The notes beneath the pieces are model-generated. The model saw only the letters and a list, made by a program, of their open reading frames with translations. It had not been told where the DNA came from and did not search any database. The position numbers and the translations under genes are program-made. Source: JBDRMV01 sp043825615 (GTDB taxonomy: Bacteria; CG03). Taken from it: DNA of 64,000 nucleotides. Positions within the stretch are counted from its first letter, which is position 1; every line of letters starts with the position of its first letter. Positions 48,070 to 56,813 of the stretch are shown in pieces. Where the stretch lies: assembly GCA_043825615.1 (NCBI GenBank), contig JBDRRS010000014.1, forward strand, positions 1 to 64,000, in the 5' to 3' direction.

Positions 48070-48651
48070 TTGACTGCGGAGCAAATTCGTCATGCGAAGA
48101 TTCTCAGAAAATCGGGTCTTTTTTCCGAAGCTGCCGGGTTTTATCAGGATATTTTAAAAGAAAATCCTTCGGATAAACTTGCGAAACTCGGTTATGCGCA
48201 ATGCCTTATTAAACAAGGCATTACGCCGCTGTTCTACAGGGCGGAGAAGGTGCTTTTTGAACTTATCGGAGAGGATTATCTTTTCCAGCAGGCGCATGAC
48301 GAACTCATATTTTTGAGCCGCCGGCTCAACCATCTGGGGAACCTCTCAAAGTACTATAACGAAAAACTAATGCAGTATCCTGCGAGAGATATTTATGAAG
48401 AGTGCCTGAAAAAAATTACGGGCGTCGTTTCTCTCGTCCTGCCGGTCCGAAAAAAGAAAAGGCTGCGGGCGCCTCTTATCGTAAAAGTTTTTTTTTACGG
48501 CGTGACGGTTTCCTTGTGTGTCGTTCTTCTGCTCGGCATTTTTTCCGCAAAATTCAGAAGTTTATTTTTCCCGTCTCTGCTGCTCATTGTTCTGTTTATC
48601 GGATTAGGTGTTTTTAATTATCTGAAAGAGAGTTCTTCTCCGCAGTGGTAG
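48070..48651 (+). CDS. TPR protein with two C-terminal membrane spans
   Basis: The 193-residue protein has TPR-like helices (KILRKSGLFSEAAGFYQDIL; DKLAKLGYAQCLIKQGITPL) and two spans near the end (about 137-160, 165-184). TTG 48070 directly follows the pilQ stop, so it is coupled to pilQ and may help PilQ assembly, as TPR pilotins do. This is inference. It overlaps the next gene by 7 nt. Confidence 0.65.
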   Translation: MTAEQIRHAKILRKSGLFSEAAGFYQDILKENPSDKLAKLGYAQCLIKQGITPLFYRAEKVLFELIGEDYLFQQAHDELIFLSRRLNHLGNLSKYYNEKLMQYPARDIYEECLKKITGVVSLVLPVRKKKRLRAPLIVKVFFYGVTVSLCVVLLLGIFSAKFRSLFFPSLLLIVLFIGLGVFNYLKESSSPQW

Positions 48652-49988
48652 TGTTACTCGGTCTTCTTCCCGCTGCATGCTTTTTTTCTTTTTTGTTCAA
48701 TCTGTGGGCTGTTACTCTTTCCCTCGTTCTTTCCGTCCCGTTTATTCTCGGGAAGAGGGCACTGCCTAAGACCGCCCCGTATCTTTTTATTCTCATCCTG
48801 ATAAGCGCCGTTGTCTCAGGTATTACGAAATTTCAGTTTAACAGTATGTCTTTCGTCCTCCAGGAAATGCTTTACCTGATATTTTTTATACTCGGATTTA
48901 ATCTAAGAATTAAAAGCCGCCGGCTTCTGATTCCTCTTTCGGCTTTTCTTTTTATCCCTTTTGTTTACGCCGCCGGAAGCATCAATCCGAATATTGTTTC
49001 TTCTTTTACAGCGCTTCTGGTTGCGCTGCTCTGGCTAAGCGGCGCGCAGAAAGGCCTGAAATATATTTTCTCTTTTCTCGGTGTTTTTCTCATAATCAGT
49101 CACGGTTCTTATATCGCTCTTTTTGCGCTTTTCGCCGCATGGGTGATTGCGGCAAAAAGAAGGTTATGGCCTCTTATAATAATCTTTATTTCAGCGGCAA
49201 CGTTTCTTAATGAGAATTCCGTCATTGAAAGAATCATCTGGTTTAAGAAGGGCTTTGACGTTTTTCTCATCGCTCCTTTCGGCACGGGTTTTTTCGGAAT
49301 GAAATATTTTCTTGCGGGGACGGGGACTCAGAACACGGTTTTTCTGCATAGTTTTTTTCTGCAGTTTCTTATTGAGTGCGGGATTTTCGGTTTTGCGGTT
49401 CTTGCGGTTTTTTTTCTGAAACTTCTGAAATCGGCAGAAGGGGTTAATTACAGGTTTGCCGTTTTAACGGGCATAATTTTAGGTCTCCTTGATTATTCTT
49501 TTTACTATCCTGCCTGCGGAATGCTGTTCGCTCTGATTGCGGGTCTTGCCGCCCGAAGCCGCGAAAAAAACGGGGACGTTTCTGGTTTTTTTGTGGCGAA
49601 AACCGATTTTAAAATAGTCCTGTTCAGGGCTTTATTTTTTATGTCCCTCGCCCTGGCGGCCGTTATGTTTTTAAGTTCGAGAAATTTTGCGAAAGGAAAT
49701 TTTGAGCTTTTTTCAAACCGTCCGCGGGAGGCGGTTAAGCAGTATGACAAGGTCTTCCGTTTTCCGAGATATCCGGCGGTTTTTTCGGCCCGCGCCGCAG
49801 CGCTCAGTATTATTTATGATGAAGACGGGAGCGTCTCTCTTGATGAATGTTTCGCCCTTCAGGAAAAAGCCCTTGCCGTTAAAGGTCCCGCATACGCTGA
49901 TTTCCTCGCGGCAAAGCAGAAAAAGGACACCGGAAAACTCAGAGATTCCTGTATGAAAGTCCTTTTTCTTGAAGGGGCAAAACCGTAA
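48645..49988 (+). CDS. O-antigen-ligase-like membrane protein
   Basis: The 447-residue polytopic protein has about eleven spans and the Wzy/WaaL pattern FLHSFFLQFLIECGIFGF in a large outer loop region, followed by a short TPR-like tail. It is the second ligase-type protein in the window; like the first it ends in TPR-like helices. It may ligate surface glycans or glycosylate pilins. GTG 48645 or 48651 can be the start. Confidence 0.7.
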   Translation: MVVLLGLLPAACFFSFLFNLWAVTLSLVLSVPFILGKRALPKTAPYLFILILISAVVSGITKFQFNSMSFVLQEMLYLIFFILGFNLRIKSRRLLIPLSAFLFIPFVYAAGSINPNIVSSFTALLVALLWLSGAQKGLKYIFSFLGVFLIISHGSYIALFALFAAWVIAAKRRLWPLIIIFISAATFLNENSVIERIIWFKKGFDVFLIAPFGTGFFGMKYFLAGTGTQNTVFLHSFFLQFLIECGIFGFAVLAVFFLKLLKSAEGVNYRFAVLTGIILGLLDYSFYYPACGMLFALIAGLAARSREKNGDVSGFFVAKTDFKIVLFRALFFMSLALAAVMFLSSRNFAKGNFELFSNRPREAVKQYDKVFRFPRYPAVFSARAAALSIIYDEDGSVSLDECFALQEKALAVKGPAYADFLAAKQKKDTGKLRDSCMKVLFLEGAKP

Positions 49989-50084
49989 GGAAGATTAAAC
50001 TGAATTTTGCTATTCGCGATAAACGGCCAGTAAGGCATCTCCGCCGGCGATAATGCTTATGGCAAAACTTCAGGAATTAAAAAA

Positions 50085-51197
50085 ATGGCGAAAAATGATT
50101 TTAAAATAGTTGCGGCAGACGGGAAAGCCCGAGCCGGCGTTCTCGTGACTTCTCACGGCGCGGTTGAGACGCCTGTTTTTATGCCTGTCGGAACGCAGGC
50201 GACAATCAAAGGCGTGCCGCATGACATTCTTAACTGTCCGGTAATTCTTTCCAATGCGTATTATCTTTACCTCAAACCCGGCATTCAGGTGCTCAAAAAA
50301 TTCGGGGGCCTGCACAAATTTATGAACTGGAAACATTCCATCCTTACGGATTCCGGGGGATTTCAGATTTTTTCTCTCGCGGCTCTTTTCAAAATTCACG
50401 AGGGCGGAGTTGAGTTCAGGTCGAAGTTCGACGGGTCCCGGCATTTTCTGACGCCCGCCGATGTCATTGACGTCCAGATTGCTCTGGGAAGCGACATAAT
50501 GATGGTTCTGGACAGATGCGTGGAATATCCGCAGCCGCTGGCAGTTATTGAACGCGCCGCCGCTCAGACGGTAAAATGGGCGGAGGAAAGCGTAAAGCAT
50601 TTCGGAAGCCGCAAAACGAATCAGAAACTCTTTGCGATTGTGCAGGGCGGGACGGATGCAGCTCTGCGCAGGAGATGCTCGGAAGAACTTTACGTTCTCC
50701 CATTCGACGGTTTTGCGGTAGGCGGCCTCGGCGTCGGTGAACCCCGGAGTTTAAGGAGAGAGGTTCTTGAAGAAACCCTCGGGTTTTTAGACCCGTTGCG
50801 CCCGCGCTACGTTATGGGGATGGGCCCTGCGGATGAGATATGGGAAGCGGTTGAGGCGGGCGCCGATATGTTTGATTGTGTGATGCCGACGAGAAACGGG
50901 AGAAACGGCCAGGCATTTACTTTCTCGGGAAAACTGAATTTGAGAAATGCGAAGTTCAAGGAGGACGAAAAACCGCTTGAACAGGGTTGTTCCTGCCCCG
51001 CCTGCCGCAGTTATTCCCGCGCTTATATACACCACCTCTTTAACGTGGGCGAAATGCTTGCCCAGACGCTCGCTTCTTTACACAACATAAATTTTATGTT
51101 AAATTTGATGAATTTGATTAGAAACTCAATAAAAGAAAATGCCTTTCAAAAGGAAAAGAAGAAGTTTCTAAAGTTATGGAGGAATGATGCTATTTGA
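50085..51197 (+). CDS. tgt: tRNA-guanine (queuine) transglycosylase
   Basis: The 370-residue enzyme exchanges guanine-34 for preQ1. Catalytic Asp in ILTDSGGFQIFSL, LDRCVEYP, GFAVGGLGVGE and the zinc site CSCPACRSYSRAYIHHLF are present. It overlaps yajC by 14 nt, the usual tgt-yajC-secDF order. Confidence 0.96.
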   Translation: MAKNDFKIVAADGKARAGVLVTSHGAVETPVFMPVGTQATIKGVPHDILNCPVILSNAYYLYLKPGIQVLKKFGGLHKFMNWKHSILTDSGGFQIFSLAALFKIHEGGVEFRSKFDGSRHFLTPADVIDVQIALGSDIMMVLDRCVEYPQPLAVIERAAAQTVKWAEESVKHFGSRKTNQKLFAIVQGGTDAALRRRCSEELYVLPFDGFAVGGLGVGEPRSLRREVLEETLGFLDPLRPRYVMGMGPADEIWEAVEAGADMFDCVMPTRNGRNGQAFTFSGKLNLRNAKFKEDEKPLEQGCSCPACRSYSRAYIHHLFNVGEMLAQTLASLHNINFMLNLMNLIRNSIKENAFQKEKKKFLKLWRNDAI

Positions 51198-51498
51198 AAC
51201 GCTTTTGTTCGCAGCCGAGGCGCCCGCCCAGGCGCCGGCGTCCGCTTTTACGGGATTTATGCCGCTGATACTGATTTTTGTCATTTCTTATTTTCTGCTG
51301 ATAAGGCCGCAGCAGAAGCAGGCGAAGGAACACAGGAAAATGCTTGCCGCATTGAAAAAGGGCGACAGGGTTACGACTTCGGGCGGAATAATCGGAACGA
51401 TTGTCGGGCTCGGAGACAAGGATATCGTCGTAAAGATTTCGGACAACTGCAATGTGAGTTTCGTGAGAGGGTCGGTTACCGCTGTTTTGAAAAATTAA
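51184..51498 (+). CDS. yajC: Preprotein translocase subunit YajC
   Basis: The 104-residue protein has one span (GFMPLILIFVISYFLLIRPQ QK) and the beta domain KKGDRVTTSGGIIGTIVGLG. It associates with SecDF. Start at ATG 51184 or the adjacent 51187 behind GGAGGA. Confidence 0.95.
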   Translation: MMLFETLLFAAEAPAQAPASAFTGFMPLILIFVISYFLLIRPQQKQAKEHRKMLAALKKGDRVTTSGGIIGTIVGLGDKDIVVKISDNCNVSFVRGSVTAVLKN

Positions 51499-51506
51499 TA
51501 TAAGAA

Positions 51507-52829
51507 ATGCCTAAGTCGCTGCAGTACAAAATTGTTTTTATCCTTTGCGTAATAGGTCTTGCAGTGTATATTCTGTTTCCGACTTTTGCATGGTATTCGG
51601 GGAAACACGCTCCCGGCGAGACCAGCGACCGGAAAATTCTTAAACTGGGCCTTGACCTTCAGGGCGGGGTGCGGCTTCTGCTTGAAGTGGAAACTGATAA
51701 AGTTCCGCCCGATGAAAAAAAAGATGTCGCGGCGCGGGCTCTGGAGATTATAAGAAACCGCGTTGACCAGTTCGGCGTGTCGGAACCGCTGATTGTGAAG
51801 CAGGGCGATAAATGGATTGTGGTTCAGCTGCCGGGTATCAGTGAGCCGCAGAAAGCCATTAAAATCATAGGGCAGACCGCCCTTTTGGAATTTAAACTGG
51901 TCAGCGAAAGCAATGACTTTGAAAATGTCCCCGAGGGGTTTCAGACGCTTCCGCAGAAAGACGGCGGGCAGGTAATCGTACAATCAACGGCTGAGATCTC
52001 GGGTTCGGCTCTGAAGAACGCAAGGGTTGAAATAGGCGGCCAGTACAATATGCCGTACATTTCGCTTGAGTTCACGCGCGAAGGCGCAAAAAAATTCGCA
52101 AAAATAACGGGTGAGAATATAAACCGCTCCCTCGCCATCGTTCTCGACAATGTCGTTCAGTCGCGCCCCGTAATCCGGACGAGAATACCCGACGGCAAAG
52201 CGGTCATTGAAGGCGTTTTCAGCATGGAGGAAGCCGGGTATCTGGCGATTGTCCTGAGAGCGGGCGCTCTGCCTGCCCCCGTAAAAATAATCGAAAACAG
52301 GACGATAGGCCCGTCCCTCGGCAGCGACTCAATAAGGCAGGGCGCTACGGCTGCTGCGGTCGGATTTCTTGCGGTCTGTATCTTCATGCTTGCGTATTAT
52401 AAAAAAGCGGGTTTACTCGCCGATACCGCCCTGATATTAAATCTGCTTATACTTTCGGCGGTAATGATTATGATGAGAGCGACTCTGACTCTTCCCGGAA
52501 TCGCGGGAATCGTGCTGACCATAGGAATGGCCGTTGACGCCAACGTTCTTATTTTTTCAAGAATCCGCGAGGAACTGTCGGCTGGAAAAACGCCTCTCGT
52601 CGCCATTGATTCGGGTTACGAAAAAGCGCTAAAAACGATTCTCGACGCGAACATAACGACGCTGATCGCGTCGGGTTTTCTTTTCCAGTTCGGTTCGGGA
52701 CCTGTCAAGGGCTTTGCCGTAACCTTGAGCGTCGGAATCGCAGCGAGTATGTTTACGGCTATTTTCGTAACGCACGCGCTGTGGGATGCCGCCCTTTTCG
52801 GCAGGCAGGTTAAGAAGGTTTCAATATGA
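51507..52829 (+). CDS. secD: Protein translocase subunit SecD
   Basis: The 440-residue RND-type protein has a first span, a periplasmic domain starting LGLDLQGGVRLLLEVE and five C-terminal spans with GMAVDANVLIFSRIREEL, including the conserved Asp of the proton path. It helps pull proteins through SecYEG using the proton gradient. It overlaps secF by 4 nt. Confidence 0.96.
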   Translation: MPKSLQYKIVFILCVIGLAVYILFPTFAWYSGKHAPGETSDRKILKLGLDLQGGVRLLLEVETDKVPPDEKKDVAARALEIIRNRVDQFGVSEPLIVKQGDKWIVVQLPGISEPQKAIKIIGQTALLEFKLVSESNDFENVPEGFQTLPQKDGGQVIVQSTAEISGSALKNARVEIGGQYNMPYISLEFTREGAKKFAKITGENINRSLAIVLDNVVQSRPVIRTRIPDGKAVIEGVFSMEEAGYLAIVLRAGALPAPVKIIENRTIGPSLGSDSIRQGATAAAVGFLAVCIFMLAYYKKAGLLADTALILNLLILSAVMIMMRATLTLPGIAGIVLTIGMAVDANVLIFSRIREELSAGKTPLVAIDSGYEKALKTILDANITTLIASGFLFQFGSGPVKGFAVTLSVGIAASMFTAIFVTHALWDAALFGRQVKKVSI

Positions 52830-53692
52830 GCGGGAAAATCGGGTTTATAGAGTTCAGGAAAAAGGCATTCTTAATCTCCGGGGCAATTGTGCTTTTTGCC
52901 GCGTACAACATTTTTCTCGGGAAGATAAACTGGGGCATTGATTTTACCGGCGGAACGGTTGCCCAGATAAAGTTTGAAAAAAAACTCGCAATAACGGAAC
53001 TCCGCGAGGCGCTGGCGGAATACAAACCGGTGATACAGGAGTTTTCAGGAGAGACCTCATACATTCTGAAGTTCTCCCAGTCGGAAGAAGAGCAGAATCT
53101 GAGCGCGGAAATAAAAGATAAATTAAAAGAAAAATTTCCGGAAAACGAAGTAACCATCGTGAGATTTGAAATGGTAGGCCCTGTCGTGGGGAAATTCCTC
53201 ATAAATGCGGCTCTTTACGCTTTTATGGGGGCGCTCTTCGGAATTATCTTCTATGTCGCTTTGCGGTTCAAAGGAAGCATCTGGGGTATTGCGGCGGTTG
53301 TTGCGCTGATTCACGATATGGTTATAACGTTCGGCATTTTGTGTTTCGCAGGCGTTACCGTTGACCTTATCGTCATCACGGGTCTTCTTTTTATTGCGGG
53401 TTATTCCGTGAACGATACCATCGTCATTTATGACAGAATCAGGGAAAATCTGAAAAAGGTTGAAAGAAAGAAAACTTCCGAAATTTTCAACGACTCGATA
53501 AAACAAACGCTTTCACGCACCCTGATAACGTCGCTCACGACGGCTATTGTCGTTTTGTGTCTTTTCTTCCTCGGCGGTGAAATAATCCACAATTTTGCGG
53601 CGGCTGTCTTGTTAGGAATTGTCATAGGGACGTACTCCTCAGTTTTTATTGCGAGCCCGCTGGTTTACGGCGTGGTTGGGGACGGTTCATAG
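52826..53692 (+). CDS. secF: Protein translocase subunit SecF
   Basis: The 288-residue partner of SecD has INWGIDFTGGTVAQIKF, GYSVNDTIVIYDRIREN and six spans. Its TAG stop adjoins a triple TTGGGGAC repeat. Confidence 0.96.
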   Translation: MSGKIGFIEFRKKAFLISGAIVLFAAYNIFLGKINWGIDFTGGTVAQIKFEKKLAITELREALAEYKPVIQEFSGETSYILKFSQSEEEQNLSAEIKDKLKEKFPENEVTIVRFEMVGPVVGKFLINAALYAFMGALFGIIFYVALRFKGSIWGIAAVVALIHDMVITFGILCFAGVTVDLIVITGLLFIAGYSVNDTIVIYDRIRENLKKVERKKTSEIFNDSIKQTLSRTLITSLTTAIVVLCLFFLGGEIIHNFAAAVLLGIVIGTYSSVFIASPLVYGVVGDGS

Positions 53693-53743
53693 TTGGGGAC
53701 AGGTGATAGTTGGGGACAGGTCTTGAAAAGCCCTGTCCCCTTT
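53690..53743. terminator. GTTGGGGACAGG repeats with hairpin, likely terminator after secF
   Basis: Three direct copies of TAGTTGGGGAC-type sequence, starting at secF's own stop codon or just before it, then GGGGACAGG (53712-53720), an 11-nt loop and CCTGTCCCC (53732-53740) followed by TTTCTT. The 9-bp G/C stem and T-rich tail suit a terminator before the ftsZ promoter. Confidence 0.6.
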
Positions 53744-53755
53744 CTTATATTAGAG

Positions 53756-53784
53756 TTTACTTGCGACTTGAAATATTTTATAAT
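53756..53784 (+). promoter_or_regulatory. Promoter of ftsZ
   Basis: TTTACT (53756-53761), a 17-bp spacer and consensus TATAAT (53779-53784). The leader of about 10 nt contains GGGAGGG before ATG 53802. Confidence 0.65.
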
Positions 53785-53801
53785 TTCGCAGGGAGGGAAT
53801 C

Positions 53802-54872
53802 ATGATAAAAATAATTGATAACGAAGATAACCTCAGAGCAAAGATAAAAGTTATCGGGGTTGGCGGCGGCGGCTGTAACGCCATTAACAGGATGATTAAA
53901 TCCAACATCAAAGGCGTGGAGTTTATCGCCGCCAATACGGATGCTCAGGCGCTGAGGCAATCGCTTGCGACGTATCGCATTCAGCTCGGGGAAGAAGGCA
54001 CAAAAGGGCTTGGCGCCGGCGGTAATCCGGAGATCGGTAAAGAGGCCGCCGAAGAATCAAGAGAATTGATAAAAAAAGCGGTTGCCGGAGCGGATATGGT
54101 TTTCGTAACGGTCGGAATGGGCGGAGGCACGGGAACGGGGGCGACGCCCGTTTTTTCAAGCATTGCCAAAGAGATGGATATACTGACTGTTGTTGTGGCG
54201 ACAAAGCCGTTTAATTTTGAAGGCCCCGTAAGAATGAAACAGGCGGAAGACGGGCTGAAGAATGTTGAAGGCCAGGCCGACACGCTTTTGACGATTCCGA
54301 ACCAGAAACTGCTGAACGTAATTTCAGAGGACACTCTCGCCGACCAGGCGTTTAACACCGTTGACGACGTTTTAAGGCAGGCGGTTCAGGCGATAACGGA
54401 CGTTATAACTTCCGAGTCGGTGATAAATGTTGATTTTGCCGATATAAAGACAATAATGAAAAATGCGGGCAGGGCTCTTATGGGCATCGGCGAGGGCAGG
54501 GGCGACACCCGCGCCGTTGACGCCATAAGACAGGCGATAACAAGCCCTCTGCTTGAAGATGTGTCGATAGCGGGAGCAAAAGGCGTGCTCGTAAACATTA
54601 CCGGCAATCCAAAAAATCTTACGATGTTTGAAATATCAAAAGCCATGGAACTCGTTCACAAAGAGGTCTCCAAAAGCGTGCATGTTTTCTTCGGGCAGAC
54701 ATTTGACGACACTCTCGAAGAAAAAATCAAAATTACCGTCATAGCTACGGATTTCGAAAAGGGAAAAAGACGGCAGATGTCCGGTTCATCCGATACGTTT
54801 GTTCCGCCGCCCGAGGCGGAACGTCCGGATGCGGTTGATATCCCGCCGGAATTAAGGAAAAAAGGGTTTTGA
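53802..54872 (+). CDS. ftsZ: Cell division protein FtsZ
   Basis: The 356-residue tubulin homologue has the GTP loops VGGGGCNAINRMI, GGGTGTGATPVFSSIAKEM and the T7 loop NVDFADIKTIM. The C-terminal peptide is DIPPELRKKGF after a short linker. It forms the division ring. ftsA and ftsQ are not adjacent, so the gene is outside the classical dcw cluster. Confidence 0.97.
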   Translation: MIKIIDNEDNLRAKIKVIGVGGGGCNAINRMIKSNIKGVEFIAANTDAQALRQSLATYRIQLGEEGTKGLGAGGNPEIGKEAAEESRELIKKAVAGADMVFVTVGMGGGTGTGATPVFSSIAKEMDILTVVVATKPFNFEGPVRMKQAEDGLKNVEGQADTLLTIPNQKLLNVISEDTLADQAFNTVDDVLRQAVQAITDVITSESVINVDFADIKTIMKNAGRALMGIGEGRGDTRAVDAIRQAITSPLLEDVSIAGAKGVLVNITGNPKNLTMFEISKAMELVHKEVSKSVHVFFGQTFDDTLEEKIKITVIATDFEKGKRRQMSGSSDTFVPPPEAERPDAVDIPPELRKKGF

Positions 54873-54931
54873 TGGCCGCCACCCCCAACGGGGCAAGCCT
54901 CCCGCCGCCCTGATAAGGAAGAAGATATGGA
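54873..54931 (+). repeat. CTCCCGCCGCCCTGATAAGG repeat, copy 2
   Basis: Matches 26842-26885 apart from a 15-nt insertion (around CAACGGGGCAAG) and one base. It delivers the AAGGAAGAAGAT that serves as ribosome binding site and the ATG of pilT. Confidence 0.7.
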
Positions 54932-56012
54932 CGTTGACAAACTTTTTGAATTGATGCTCTCCCGCGGCGCTTCGGATTTGCACCTGAGGGCGGGGCTTCC
55001 CGCGGTTATAAGGGTGAACAAGCGTCTCGAAAAAGTTGAGATGGAGGCGCTGTCGGCGGAAACGATAAGTAATTTTATTTCGGGCATTCTTGACGAGAAG
55101 AGGAAAAACGAACTTGAAAGGAATCTCCAGTGCGATTTTTCGCATTTTATTCAGGGGGTCGGACGGTTCAGGGGCGCCGCTTTTTACCAGAAGGGGTCTC
55201 TCGGCGTTGTGTTCAGGGCGATTCCTGATGCGCCTTCCGATTTTCGCGCATTGAACCTTCCGGAAATCCTTGAAAAAATCTGCCTGTATTCCAACGGCCT
55301 CGTCCTCGTGACGGGCCCGGCCGGCAGCGGCAAGTCAACGACTCTCGCCGCAATGATAAACCACATAAACGAAAGCAGGCGAGCCCATATCGTTACGCTT
55401 GAGGACCCGATTGAATATTTTTTTAAAGATAAAAAATCGGTGTTAACACAGCGGGAACTCGGGATTGATATGATTTCTTATATGGATGCGCTGAAAAATA
55501 TCGTAAGGGAAGATCCCGATGTTATCCTGATAGGCGAGATGAGAGATATTGACACGATTTCAGCCGGCATTTCCGTTGCCGAGGTCGGTAACCTCGTTCT
55601 TTCATCAGTCCACACGATAAATGCCTTTCAGACGGTCTCAAGAATTATTGATTTCTATCCCGTTGCGCACCAGAACCAGGTGCGCGGACAACTCTCCGAA
55701 ATACTGCGGGCGGTCATTTCAATGCGCCTGATGCCGTCGAAGGACAGAAATTCTCTCGTTCCCGTCTGTGAAATTTTGATAAACACTGAAATTGTAAAAA
55801 AACACATAGCGGAGAACAACCTTTCGGAAATTTACGATGTTATGGCCAAGGGCTCGTATTACGGAATGCAGACATTCAACCAGGCGCTTGTGGGTCTCTG
55901 TCAGAGCGGTGTGGTAACGGAGGATGATGCTTTGAAGGTCTCAACCAACCCCGAAGAATTCCGGCTTTTTATGAGAGGAATCGACACGACAACCGCTTCC
56001 ACGGGCAAATAA
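54927..56012 (+). CDS. pilT: Type IV pilus retraction ATPase PilT
   Basis: The 361-residue ATPase has MLSRGASDLHLRAGLPAVIR, Walker A GPAGSGKSTTL, the Asp box region LEDPIEYFFKDKKSVLTQRE, Walker B DPDVILIGEMRDIDTI and the His box LVLSSVHTINAFQTVSRII. PilT depolymerises pili for twitching. A PilU-like paralogue is possible, but only one is in the window. The start lies in a repeat shared with 26881. Confidence 0.93.
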   Translation: MDVDKLFELMLSRGASDLHLRAGLPAVIRVNKRLEKVEMEALSAETISNFISGILDEKRKNELERNLQCDFSHFIQGVGRFRGAAFYQKGSLGVVFRAIPDAPSDFRALNLPEILEKICLYSNGLVLVTGPAGSGKSTTLAAMINHINESRRAHIVTLEDPIEYFFKDKKSVLTQRELGIDMISYMDALKNIVREDPDVILIGEMRDIDTISAGISVAEVGNLVLSSVHTINAFQTVSRIIDFYPVAHQNQVRGQLSEILRAVISMRLMPSKDRNSLVPVCEILINTEIVKKHIAENNLSEIYDVMAKGSYYGMQTFNQALVGLCQSGVVTEDDALKVSTNPEEFRLFMRGIDTTTASTGK

Positions 56013-56029
56013 AAAATTAGAAAACAAAT

Positions 56030-56722
56030 ATGCCGAAAATTGATGAGCCGGAATTTTTAGATTTGTCGCGTTATCTCGGGAAAGGAGTGTGTGCGGTTTT
56101 TTCGCTTTCCCGGGCGGGTGATATGAAGGATGAAAACATAATAAATGATTTCGTAAGACGGCAATTCGGAGACGCAGGACTAATCTACAGCGAACAGGTT
56201 CACAAAACGAATGTCTCGTGCGTTGATATTCGCACAAAAATCCCGGTTCCGGATTCCGACGGGCTTATAACAAAGGACAGGAATGTTGTTCTCGGAGTTT
56301 TTACGGCTGACTGCATTCCCGTTTTTCTGTACGATGAGGTCTCGGGGCTCGCCGGGCTTTTGCACGCCGGCTGGAGAGGAATTTCCAAGAATTTTATAAT
56401 TTCCGCAGTTGATTTTATTCAGAAAAACAGCACTGTTTACGTTTCCTCTCTTAAGGTCGTAATCGGTCCGGGTCTGTGCGTCAAGCATTTTGAGGTCTCC
56501 GCCGAACTGGCGCATGTCTTCCCCGGAATGTTTATCAGAAAGAAAAAAGAGAAAAGTTTTGTGGATTTAAAGAAAATAATAAAAAAGCAGTTTGTGGATT
56601 CAGGGGTACAGCAGGGGAACATCTATGACGCGGGTCTGTGCTCGTTTGAAGAGAAAAATATCTTTTCCCTCCGGCGGGAGCAGACGGAAAAAAGAAACTG
56701 CGCTTTCATAAAACTGCTGTAA
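56030..56722 (+). CDS. pgeF: PgeF/YfiH family protein (polyphenol oxidase/purine nucleoside phosphorylase fold)
   Basis: The 230-residue protein has YSEQVHKTNV, FTADCIPVFLYD, LLHAGWRGISKNF and IGPGLCVKHFEV, the zinc/copper-binding pattern of the family. YfiH was shown in other bacteria to correct misincorporated L-Ser in peptidoglycan precursors and some members have adenosine phosphorylase activity. The role here is inferred. Placed 17 nt after pilT. Confidence 0.9.
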   Translation: MPKIDEPEFLDLSRYLGKGVCAVFSLSRAGDMKDENIINDFVRRQFGDAGLIYSEQVHKTNVSCVDIRTKIPVPDSDGLITKDRNVVLGVFTADCIPVFLYDEVSGLAGLLHAGWRGISKNFIISAVDFIQKNSTVYVSSLKVVIGPGLCVKHFEVSAELAHVFPGMFIRKKKEKSFVDLKKIIKKQFVDSGVQQGNIYDAGLCSFEEKNIFSLRREQTEKRNCAFIKLL

Positions 56723-56813
56723 GTTGAAAAAAACAGAACTGAAAGTATCGGGATTTCAAAGGCATGTGCGGAAATTTGACAAAAAAATTATTATTTGTAA
56801 AAATTTAAAACCA

